Shown: piece by piece, positions 6,091 to 11,418 of the stretch
Layout of the letters: each line of letters begins with the position of its first letter
Position numbering within the stretch: position 1 is the first letter of the stretch
Origin: LDYB01 sp037442385
GTDB taxonomy: Bacteria > Armatimonadota > Fimbriimonadia > Fimbriimonadales > GBS-DC
Length of the DNA stretch: 11,418 bases
Assembly: GCA_037442385.1 (NCBI GenBank)
Contig: JBBIQJ010000072.1
Location: 1 to 11,418 of the forward strand
Reading direction: 5' to 3'
Notes under the pieces: model-generated
What the model saw: only the letters and a program-made list of their open reading frames with translations
What the model was told of the DNA's origin: nothing
Database searches by the model: none
Program-made: the position numbers and the translations under genes

Positions 6091-6971
6091 GCTACTTTAC
6101 CGAAGCGGGACTGGCACGCTGGCACGCTCGCGAACACCGCCGTGAGGCGATTTTTCAGGTGGTGGGCGCGCTGGTGGTGTTCACCGCGATGCTGATGCTG
6201 GCGGTGCTGCTGACCAAAATTCTGCTGGACGGCTTCGCACGGCTCGGTTGGGACTTCTTCGCACAGGCGTCGTCGCGCTTTGCGGATCGGGCAGGCGTGA
6301 AGGTCGCTCTGATAGGCAGTCTCTACCTGATGATTCTGACCGCGCTGATTGCTGTGCCGATAGGCGTGGGAGCGGCGATTTATCTCGAAGAGTTCGCCCG
6401 ACGCAACTGGTGGACACGCTTGATAGAGATTAACATTACCAATCTTGCGGGTGTGCCCTCCATCATTTACGGGCTACTGGGGCTTCAGGTGTTTGTGCGC
6501 ACGCTCTCGATGGACCGAAGCCTGATCGCGGGCGCTTGCACGCTGGCACTGCTGATTCTGCCTGTGATTATCACCGCCGCGCGCGAGGGTTTGCGCACAG
6601 TGCCGAACAGTTTGCGTTACGGCTCGCTCGCGCTGGGCGCGACGCAGTGGCAAACCGTGCGCTACACGGTGCTACCCGTTGCGATGCCCACCATTCTTAC
6701 GGGAGTCATTCTGGCGCTCTCCCGCGCGATAGGGGAAACCGCGCCCCTGCTGGTGATTGGCGCCTATGTGTACCTGACGCGCCTACCCGAAGGGCTGACT
6801 TCTCCTTTTACCACCCTGCCCGTGCAGATTTATGACTGGATTTCGCGCCCGCAAACCGCATTTCACGAAAACGCGGCGGCAGGGATTATCGTGCTGCTCG
6901 CGCTCCTACTCACGCTGAACGCGGCGGCTATCTACCTGCGCAATCGGTACCAGAAGCGACTGGCAATCTGA
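6087..6971 (+). CDS. pstA: Phosphate ABC transporter permease PstA
   Basis: PstA pairs with PstC to form the phosphate channel. The 294 residues include a cytoplasmic start and about six membrane helices. The conserved stretches are AIYLEEFA, NLAGVPSIIYGLLGL and an EAA-type loop VPNSLRYGSLALGAT (172-186). The start codon overlaps the pstC stop (ATGA). The loop is identical in protein to that of PstC, and the DNA coding it matches at 43 of 44 bases. PstA is the last pst gene here: the usual pstB ATPase and phoU do not follow. An unrelated gene with its own promoter begins about 20 bp later. Confidence 0.95.
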   Translation: MSYFTEAGLARWHAREHRREAIFQVVGALVVFTAMLMLAVLLTKILLDGFARLGWDFFAQASSRFADRAGVKVALIGSLYLMILTALIAVPIGVGAAIYLEEFARRNWWTRLIEINITNLAGVPSIIYGLLGLQVFVRTLSMDRSLIAGACTLALLILPVIITAAREGLRTVPNSLRYGSLALGATQWQTVRYTVLPVAMPTILTGVILALSRAIGETAPLLVIGAYVYLTRLPEGLTSPFTTLPVQIYDWISRPQTAFHENAAAGIIVLLALLLTLNAAAIYLRNRYQKRLAI

Positions 6972-6978
6972 CGCCATC

Positions 6979-6987
6979 GGGTACAAT
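6979..6987 (+). promoter_or_regulatory. Promoter -10 (GGG-TACAAT) of the tRNA-binding protein gene
   Basis: TACAAT (6982-6987) with a preceding G-run lies 5 nt before the ATG at 6993 and 8 nt before the ATG at 6996. The gene has no ribosome site, so a transcript starting at or next to the ATG is likely. This promoter would separate the housekeeping genes from the pst operon. Confidence 0.5.
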
Positions 6988-6992
6988 TGCGC

Positions 6993-7325
6993 ATGATGAG
7001 TGAGACCATCACGATTGAGGACTTCAAACGCATCCAGATTCGGGTGGCGACCATCCGCGAGGCGGAACGCATCCCGAAGTCGGACAAACTCTATAAGCTG
7101 ACCGTGGACCTGGGCAACGAGACACGCACCCTGGTGGCGGGCATCGCCGAGACCTACAGCCCCGAAGAGCTCATCGGGCGCCAGATTGCCGTGCTGGTGA
7201 ACCTGCAGCCTGCGGTGATTCGCGGTGTGGTCTCTGAGGGTATGCTCCTTGCGGCGGATGTGGATGGCAAGGCGGTGCTGCTCTCACCCGACCGCGAAGT
7301 GCCCAACGGAAGCGTTGTGCGGTAA
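6993..7325 (+). CDS. tRNA-binding OB-fold protein (MetRS beta-subunit/Trbp111-like)
   Basis: A 110-residue stand-alone tRNA-binding domain of the kind found at the end of methionyl-tRNA synthetase and in Trbp111/CsaA. The diagnostic run is ITIEDFKRIQIRVATI, then EAERIPKSDKLYKLTVDLG, LVAGIAETYSPEELIGR, NLQPAVIRGVVSEGMLLAA. It resembles MetRS beta more than CsaA because of the IAETYSPEEL segment. It probably binds the tRNA elbow and assists a MetRS lacking this domain, but that partner is not in the window. The start may be either ATG (6993 or 6996). hpt follows after 3 nt, so the genes are probably co-transcribed. Confidence 0.85.
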   Translation: MMSETITIEDFKRIQIRVATIREAERIPKSDKLYKLTVDLGNETRTLVAGIAETYSPEELIGRQIAVLVNLQPAVIRGVVSEGMLLAADVDGKAVLLSPDREVPNGSVVR

Positions 7326-7328
7326 GCC

Positions 7329-7907
7329 ATGAAGACCGTGCCAACCAACCAGAAGCCCTTGCCCCCCATCATCCAGCGCGTCTGGCTGGATGAGCGCGCC
7401 ATCCGTCGCAAGGTGCGCCAGATTGCACGCCAGATTGACCGGGATTATGACGGGCTGACTCCTCATCTTGTAACTGTGATGAAGGGCGGTCTCTTCTTCC
7501 TGACCGACCTGGCGCGTGCCCTGACCATCCCGCACACGCTGGACTTTTTAGCCATCACCAGCTATGGTCCCCAGTCGCAGAGCGGGGAGGTGCGTATCAC
7601 CAAGGACCTCGACGAGCCGATTGCAGGGCGCCATGTGATTATCGTAGAGGATATTCTCGACACGGGGCTGACGCTCTCGTATATCTTTCGCAATCTGGAG
7701 CGGCGCAAACCCGCGAGTCTGAAGGTGTGTGTGCTGCTGGATCGCCCCTATCGCCGACTGATCGACATCCCCATCGCCTACAAGGGCTTCGACGCGCCCG
7801 ACGAGTTTCTGGTCGGCTACGGGCTGGATTGGCGCCAGCAGTATCGGAGCCTGCCCTATATTGGCATTATCAAGCCGGAAGTGTTGCGTGCGGAGATGAG
7901 CGGCTGA
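7329..7907 (+). CDS. hpt: Hypoxanthine phosphoribosyltransferase
   Basis: This cytoplasmic purine-salvage enzyme makes IMP or GMP from hypoxanthine or guanine and PRPP. The 192-residue product has the PRPP-binding loop VIIVEDILDTGLT (103-115), the MKGG segment (51-54), the SYG flexible-loop motif (78-80), and a C-terminal DEFLVGYGLDW typical of bacterial Hpt. About 15 residues at the start exceed the usual core. The ATG lies 3 nt after the previous stop, and the final base of its own stop is the first base of the scpB start, so it is translated as part of a compact operon. In many bacteria hpt sits near tilS/ftsH, which are not seen here. Confidence 0.93.
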   Translation: MKTVPTNQKPLPPIIQRVWLDERAIRRKVRQIARQIDRDYDGLTPHLVTVMKGGLFFLTDLARALTIPHTLDFLAITSYGPQSQSGEVRITKDLDEPIAGRHVIIVEDILDTGLTLSYIFRNLERRKPASLKVCVLLDRPYRRLIDIPIAYKGFDAPDEFLVGYGLDWRQQYRSLPYIGIIKPEVLRAEMSG

Positions 7908-8401
7908 TGCGCCTGGAGGATGTCCTGCATGCCCTTTTGTTCGTGGCGGACACGCCACTAAGTGTGGAGACTCTCGCGGAAGCGTCGGGCGCTACCCCTA
8001 CCGAAGTGGAAGCGGCGCTGAAGAATCTCCAGCACACGCTTGCATCGGCGGGTCCCATCCAGCTCGTGCAGATTGCAGGCGGCTACCAGCTGGCGACCAA
8101 GCCTGAATATATGTTCTACGTGGCGCGGTTGCTGAACCCGCCTCCCAAACGCCTCTCCCGCGCGGCGCTGGAGGTGCTGGCAATCATCGCCTACGAACAA
8201 CCCATCACACAGGCGCAGATAGACGCCCTGCGCGGAGTGGACAGCAGCCACACCGTACGCCAGCTGCTGGAGCGCGGACTTATTCGCGAGGTGGGACGCA
8301 AGGAAGCTCCGGGCAAGCCGATTCTGTACGGCACGACCGAGCAGTTCCTCCATTACTTCGGGCTGAACAGCCTGGACGATTTACCAGAACGCCCTGACTA
8401 A
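7907..8401 (+). CDS. scpB: Segregation and condensation protein ScpB
   Basis: ScpB is the winged-helix partner of the SMC-ScpA condensin, acting in chromosome organisation and segregation. The 164-residue product shows the family's marks: an N-terminal EDVLHALLFVADTPLSVE, the middle IAGGYQLATKPEY, LSRAALEVLAIIAYEQPITQAQID, and the wing GLIREVGRKEAPGKPILYGTT followed by FLHYFGL. The start ATG overlaps the hpt stop by one base (TGATG). The gene is somewhat shorter than many ScpB proteins at its C-terminus. scpA, usually adjacent, is absent from the window. Its stop overlaps the stop of the convergent minus-strand gene. Confidence 0.94.
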   Translation: MRLEDVLHALLFVADTPLSVETLAEASGATPTEVEAALKNLQHTLASAGPIQLVQIAGGYQLATKPEYMFYVARLLNPPPKRLSRAALEVLAIIAYEQPITQAQIDALRGVDSSHTVRQLLERGLIREVGRKEAPGKPILYGTTEQFLHYFGLNSLDDLPERPD

Positions 8402-8688
8402 CGCCCCAGCCCTAAAGCCAATCCCACCGCCACGGCGAACCCAATTAGCCCCACCGCCAGCACACTGTATCGCGCAGAAAGCCGATCCTGCTCACGAGCC
8501 AACCATGCCAGATGCAACAGCGCCAGCACGGGGGTCAGCAACAAAACGCCGATTCCTGTGTTCAGGAGCCAGTTGGTGGGATCGCCCCGAATCAGATGCC
8601 ACACCCAGCCCGCTGCCATCAGCACGGCGCTCAAAAGCGTCAGGCGCCCATAGGTCTGGGCAAGACTACGCTCCAGCTCGCCACGCAT
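8398..8688 (-). CDS. Small DUF1634-like membrane protein
   Basis: A 96-residue protein with three hydrophobic segments (about residues 15-32, 41-63 and 75-93) separated by short charged loops. It has an N-terminal amphipathic start and the layout of DUF1634 family proteins. Its function is unknown. The ATG at 8688 is preferred; a TTG at 8694, directly after the HIT stop, would add two residues. It is the last gene of the minus-strand cluster and is probably co-transcribed with the HIT gene. Its stop codon shares bases with the convergent scpB stop (CTAA, 8398-8401). Confidence 0.65.
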   Translation of the reverse strand: MRGELERSLAQTYGRLTLLSAVLMAAGWVWHLIRGDPTNWLLNTGIGVLLLTPVLALLHLAWLAREQDRLSARYSVLAVGLIGFAVAVGLALGLGR

Positions 8689-8694
8689 CGCCAA

Positions 8695-9039
8695 CTATCC
8701 GGGAGGCCAGGTGAGATGCCGTCCTCCTAAAAGGTGGAAATGCAGGTGATAAACCGACTGCCCTGCGTCGCGGTTGGTGTTCAACACCACACGGTAGCCG
8801 CTGGATTCAATCCCCTCATGGCGAGCAATTTCAGCGCACACCCACAGCAGGTGCCCCAATAGCGCGCTCTGTTCGGGCGTGGCTTCTGCGAGGTTCGCCA
8901 GATGCACACGCGGGATGACCAGAATATGCACAGGCGCCTGGGGGTTAATATCGCGGAACGCGAACGCATGCTCGTCCTCATACACCACCTGCGTGGGGAT
9001 TTCACGCTGTACGAACTTGCAGAACAGGCACTCAGCCAT
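8695..9039 (-). CDS. HIT-family (histidine triad, HINT-like) nucleotide-binding protein
   Basis: A 114-residue histidine-triad protein, probably a purine nucleotide phosphoramidase or hydrolase of the HINT branch. Residues 4-7 (CLFC) begin the typical CxFC start, followed by YEDEHAFAFRDINPQAPVHILVIPRVH. The catalytic triad is HLHFH (98-102) followed by LLGGR. The ATG at 9039 is chosen because AAGGAGG lies 8 nt upstream and because family members begin at this point; the frame stays open 17 codons further. It overlaps the 3' end of the upstream transposase-like gene by 8 bp. Confidence 0.92.
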   Translation of the reverse strand: MAECLFCKFVQREIPTQVVYEDEHAFAFRDINPQAPVHILVIPRVHLANLAEATPEQSALLGHLLWVCAEIARHEGIESSGYRVVLNTNRDAGQSVYHLHFHLLGGRHLTWPPG

Positions 9040-9763
9040 GCGCCTTCCCTCCTTGTGTGCGCTCATGGCGCTGCTGCCGCAAAAAGGCACGCACGCGCTC
9101 CAGCGTGTCCTTGCGAATCTGCTCTACATCCTCGGGCTTAAGCGAAAGAATTTCGGCGACCTCCTCCGTTGTTTTCGGGGTGTCCCCTTCCAGACCGTAG
9201 AGCATTTTGACCACCATGCGCTCTACAGGCAGCAGGATTTCCATCGCCCGCGCCCACGCTCTGGGAGAGATCGGTATTTCGATGTCATACAGAATCCGCA
9301 CGATGGACGAGTCGCTTTTATAGCGTCGTTCCCACTGACGCAGGAACGGCTCCACCTGTTCGTAGCCCATCGTCTCCACGAGGTAGCCCTCTGCCCAGAA
9401 GTTGCGCCGCCCGATTCGCGCTTCCAGCTCAGGAACCGCTTCAAAAATCCGATGGGAAGTGCTGCGCTTGATATTGCTGACCACATCCGCCAGCGCATCC
9501 ACTGGCTTAAAGCCAATCAGCAGATGCACCTGCTCTTTGGTCAGCCGAAAGGCAATGAGTTCATAGTTGTAGGTTTTACACACTTCGGAGATGACCTCAC
9601 AGAAGACCTGGCTCACCTTCTCGTCAAAAAGGGGCTTACGCTCGCGCGCGTAGAACGCCATCAGCGCATAGAGACGGTATGCGCTGGAACCCCCTATGCG
9701 CAGCTTCTCAAAGGGCGATTTCGCCTTCCGAGAGGACCGCTTCGTCTCCAGTTGCTTGGACAT
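9032..9763 (-). CDS. Domesticated Y1 (IS200-like) transposase domain fused to sigma-70 region 4-like domain
   Basis: A 243-residue two-domain protein. Residues 28-150 match the IS200/RAYT Y1 transposase fold: strand-helix start YRLYALMAFYARERKPLF, then LTKEQVHLLIGF, LADVVSNIKRSTSHRIFEAVPEL, and NFWAEGYLVETMG. Two catalytic positions look lost: the first His of HUH is Gln (Q78-V-H80) and the nucleophile Tyr of the last helix is Phe (F140). Residues 172-231 resemble sigma-70 region 4: LLPVERMVVKMLYGLEGDTPKTTEEVAEILSL..EDVEQIRKDTLERVR. The basic start (KRSSRKAKS) could also touch DNA. I infer a DNA-binding, perhaps regulatory, protein that no longer transposes. The ATG at 9763 has GGAGG 11 nt upstream. 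No transposon ends or tnpB are adjacent, and it leads a cluster with HIT and DUF1634-like genes. Confidence 0.75.
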   Translation of the reverse strand: MSKQLETKRSSRKAKSPFEKLRIGGSSAYRLYALMAFYARERKPLFDEKVSQVFCEVISEVCKTYNYELIAFRLTKEQVHLLIGFKPVDALADVVSNIKRSTSHRIFEAVPELEARIGRRNFWAEGYLVETMGYEQVEPFLRQWERRYKSDSSIVRILYDIEIPISPRAWARAMEILLPVERMVVKMLYGLEGDTPKTTEEVAEILSLKPEDVEQIRKDTLERVRAFLRQQRHERTQGGKAHG

Positions 9764-9810
9764 AGTCAGTCGCGCCTCCACACCAGCACCCTTCACGGGA
9801 GGCGTAATAA

Positions 9811-9818
9811 AGTATACC
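9811..9818 (-). promoter_or_regulatory. Promoter -10 (GG-TATACT) of the Y1/sigma-4 gene
   Basis: On the minus strand GGTATACT ends 47 nt before the ATG at 9763, giving a short leader that contains the GGAGG site. It includes the palindrome GTATAC (9812-9817), so the same bases could act on the other strand. The divergent methyltransferase start is 26 bp away. Confidence 0.45.
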
Positions 9819-9828
9819 ACACTTCAGG

Positions 9829-9834
9829 TATCCT
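9829..9834 (+). promoter_or_regulatory. Possible -10 (TATCCT) of the methyltransferase gene
   Basis: TATCCT, preceded by GG, ends 7 nt before the GTG at 9842. The gene lacks a ribosome site, so this fits the leaderless arrangement seen before pstS and the tRNA-binding protein gene. It is the weakest of these boxes; TATACC at 9813-9818 is an alternative. Confidence 0.35.
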
Positions 9835-9841
9835 TCCTGCC

Positions 9842-11020
9842 GTGATTCAGGCGAAAGTGCGGCTCAAAGCAGGGCGCGAAAAGAAAATTCGGCATGGATA
9901 CCCGTGGATCCAGAAGGGCGAAATTCTGACAGTGGAAGGCACGCCCGAACTGGGGGCACTGGTGGCGGTCCATGATGCGCAGAATCGCTGGATCGGGGTC
10001 GGCTCCTACAACCCCATGAGCCGCTTCCCCGTGCGGATTTTCACCACTACCGAAGAACCGATTGACGCCGCCTTTTTCACACGGCGCATCGCGCAGGCGC
10101 TCCGCCTTCGGCAAACAGTCGTGAACGACACCAACGCCTATCGACTCCTCTTCAGCGAGGCAGACGGCGTGCCAGGGCTGATTGTAGACCAGTTCTCCGA
10201 CTACCTGGTGGTGCAGGTGCGTACCGCAGGCATGGAGCGCCTCAAACCCCTCTGGCTGGAAGCCCTGCAAGCCGTATGCGCCCCCCGGGGGATCCTGGAA
10301 CGCAGTGACATGGAATCGCGCCGCGAAGAAGGACTAACGCCCTTCGTTGGGCTGCTGGCAGGGGAAGTGCCCGAACAGATTGCCATCCATGAAAGTGGGC
10401 TGGAATTTCTTGTCCCCACACGCACAGGACTGAAAACAGGGTTTTATCTGGACCAGCGCGAAAACCGACGCCAGCTGGCACGCCAGATTAAACCGGGCAT
10501 GCGCGTGCTGGACATGTTCTGCTACACGGGCGCGTTTGCGCTTTATGCCAGCAGAGCAGGCGCGTTTGTCAAAGGGGTCGACATCCTGCCCGAGGCGATT
10601 GAACTGGCGCGTCTTCACGCCGAACGCAACCAGCTCTCTGCCGAGTGGGAAGTTGCTAACGCTTTTGAATGGCTCGCTCAGCCCGCCGCCCACGAAGCGC
10701 CCTACGACTGGATTATCCTGGATCCCCCCGCAATCGCCAAAAAGCGCGGTCAAAAAGACTCGTTGCGCTGGGCCATCTGGAAACTGGCGTACCATGCTCT
10801 CCCACTGCTTGCCGAAAATGGCTGCCTGCTCATCTGTTCCTGCGCGTATCAATTAAACTTAAGCGATATGATAGAAGTGGTACGGCTCGCAGCGACAGAC
10901 AGGGGTTGTCCCCTGCTTCTGGAAGATGTCTCTTTTCAAGCACCTGACCACCCGTTCCTGCTCCAGTTCCCCGAAAGCCTCTATTTAAAGTGTCTATGGC
11001 TCCGTAAAGGCAGGAATTAG
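9842..11020 (+). CDS. RlmI-like class I SAM-dependent 23S rRNA (cytosine-5) methyltransferase
   Basis: A 392-residue methyltransferase of the RlmI/RlmK family that probably makes m5C in 23S rRNA. Residues 3-70 form the PUA domain (VRLKAGREKKIRHGYPWIQKGEI). The central domain follows, including YRLLFSEADGVPGLIVDQF (100-118). Then comes TGFYLDQRENR (199-209), SAM motif I VLDMFCYTGAFALYA (222-236), the acidic ribose-binding region GVDILPEA, motif IV DPPAIAKKRG (294-303), and the catalytic-Cys motif SCAYQL (333-338, more often SCS). I place the start at the GTG at 9842 because the PUA domain begins two codons later; the frame is open far upstream, but there it is antisense to the HIT and Y1/sigma-4 genes. 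It stands alone on its strand. Confidence 0.92.
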   Translation: MIQAKVRLKAGREKKIRHGYPWIQKGEILTVEGTPELGALVAVHDAQNRWIGVGSYNPMSRFPVRIFTTTEEPIDAAFFTRRIAQALRLRQTVVNDTNAYRLLFSEADGVPGLIVDQFSDYLVVQVRTAGMERLKPLWLEALQAVCAPRGILERSDMESRREEGLTPFVGLLAGEVPEQIAIHESGLEFLVPTRTGLKTGFYLDQRENRRQLARQIKPGMRVLDMFCYTGAFALYASRAGAFVKGVDILPEAIELARLHAERNQLSAEWEVANAFEWLAQPAAHEAPYDWIILDPPAIAKKRGQKDSLRWAIWKLAYHALPLLAENGCLLICSCAYQLNLSDMIEVVRLAATDRGCPLLLEDVSFQAPDHPFLLQFPESLYLKCLWLRKGRN

Positions 11021-11030
11021 CGCAAAAATA

Positions 11031-11039
11031 GGGTATAAC
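11031..11039 (+). promoter_or_regulatory. Promoter -10 (GGG-TATAAC) of the last gene
   Basis: TATAAC (11034-11039) with a preceding G-run lies 47 nt before the first ATG of the next gene. The leader contains the ribosome site AAAAGGAG (11076-11082) just before the triple ATG, so this gene uses a normal leader. Confidence 0.5.
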
Positions 11040-11086
11040 ACAACAGTGGGTGAAATACCCACCAGAAACGATCGAAAAGGAGTGAG

Positions 11087-11418
11087 ATGATGATGCGCTA
11101 CAGAATCTTTGGAACGATGCTGGCAAGCGTCTGCCTGGGCACGGCTGTCCTGGCATCAGGCTGGAATGTGAACATCACCCAGAGTGATGGAAGTGTCGGC
11201 GGTCCCACATTTCAAGTACCCGTGAATGTAAATGGGGCTACCTACTTCCCGCCGATTGTGTCGGTCGCTGTGAGCACACTACCCCAAGTTGCCTTTCTGA
11301 CCAACACCAGCACCCCCCCTGTGATCGTTGGCAACGGTTCAGGGTACACAAGCGCGACCTTCGATGCCGCCTACAACATTTCGGGGAAATCGGTCAACGG
11401 GTTTACCCTGATTATCTC
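11087..11418 (+). CDS. Secreted protein paralogous to the PEP-CTERM protein (cut by window end)
   Basis: The first 110 codons of a gene that runs off the right edge. The start is one of three successive ATGs (11087, 11090, 11093), each possible, with AAAAGGAG at 11076-11082. A signal peptide follows (RYRIFGTMLASVCLGTAVLAS, cleavage near LAS). The mature part begins GWNVNITQSDGSVGGPTF and contains LPQVAFLTNTS, PPVIVGNGSGYT and NGFTLII. It aligns by eye with the minus-strand protein at 1761-2404, so a PEP-CTERM end is expected beyond the window but cannot be seen. Function unknown. Confidence 0.8.
   Translation, partial: MMMRYRIFGTMLASVCLGTAVLASGWNVNITQSDGSVGGPTFQVPVNVNGATYFPPIVSVAVSTLPQVAFLTNTSTPPVIVGNGSGYTSATFDAAYNISGKSVNGFTLII

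Noticed and set aside
9032..9763. Complete IS200/IS605 insertion sequence around the Y1-domain gene
   Set aside because: No tnpB, no terminal hairpins and no target motif are seen at the ends. The gene overlaps the HIT gene by 8 bp and the catalytic residues look lost.
8879..9841. Open plus-strand frame continuing upstream of the methyltransferase
   Set aside because: It is antisense to the HIT and Y1/sigma-4 genes, is not similar to any protein, and the PUA domain of the methyltransferase starts right after the GTG at 9842.
1..11418. CRISPR array or tandem repeats
   Set aside because: No regularly spaced repeats were found. The only long repeat is the pstC/pstA coding repeat.

Overview
The window looks like part of a bacterial chromosome of moderately high GC. 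The best guess for the source is an Armatimonadota-like (Fimbriimonadales-type) bacterium or a neighbouring deep lineage. The clues are a HAF-repeat secreted protein ending in a two-loop dockerin-like tail that finishes FGSGC, a PEP-CTERM secreted protein, and start codons placed a few bases after TAnnnT boxes. The lineage is inferred; no rRNA is present to fix it.

Layout. Bases 1-225 carry no gene I can support, apart from a promoter next to the first gene. Bases 226-1437 (+) encode the HAF-repeat/dockerin-like secreted protein. Bases 1438-1760 hold a decayed secreted-protein leader and hairpins. Bases 1761-2404 (-) encode a PEP-CTERM protein whose signal peptide is out of frame with its body. 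A tRNA-Thr(TGT) lies at 2550-2624 (+). An MFS exporter (2739-4016, -) is divergent from a phosphate-uptake operon pstS-pstC-pstA (4083-6971, +). A housekeeping string follows on the + strand: a MetRS-beta-like tRNA-binding protein, hpt and scpB. A minus-strand cluster (8398-9763) encodes, in transcription order, a fusion of an IS200-like Y1 transposase domain with a sigma-70 region 4-like domain, a HIT-family protein and a DUF1634-like membrane protein. Divergent from it is an RlmI-like rRNA methyltransferase (9842-11020, +). The window ends inside a gene (11087 onward, +) that is a paralogue of the PEP-CTERM protein.

How the genes fit together. pstS, pstC and pstA overlap and form one transcription unit. 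It is preceded by TTAAC direct repeats that resemble a PhoP box, but neither pstB nor phoU follows. hpt and scpB are tightly packed and probably co-transcribed with the tRNA-binding protein. The two paralogous secreted proteins give an internal reference that exposes the frameshift in the first.

The most unusual item is the Y1 transposase/sigma-region-4 fusion. Both expected catalytic positions, the first His of HUH and the nucleophilic Tyr, appear replaced (Q78 and F140). This suggests a domesticated transposase turned DNA-binding or regulatory protein. A second theme is a recurring promoter form, a G-run followed by TATAAT-like sequence. Several such boxes lie only 5-8 nt before a start codon, as in leaderless transcription.
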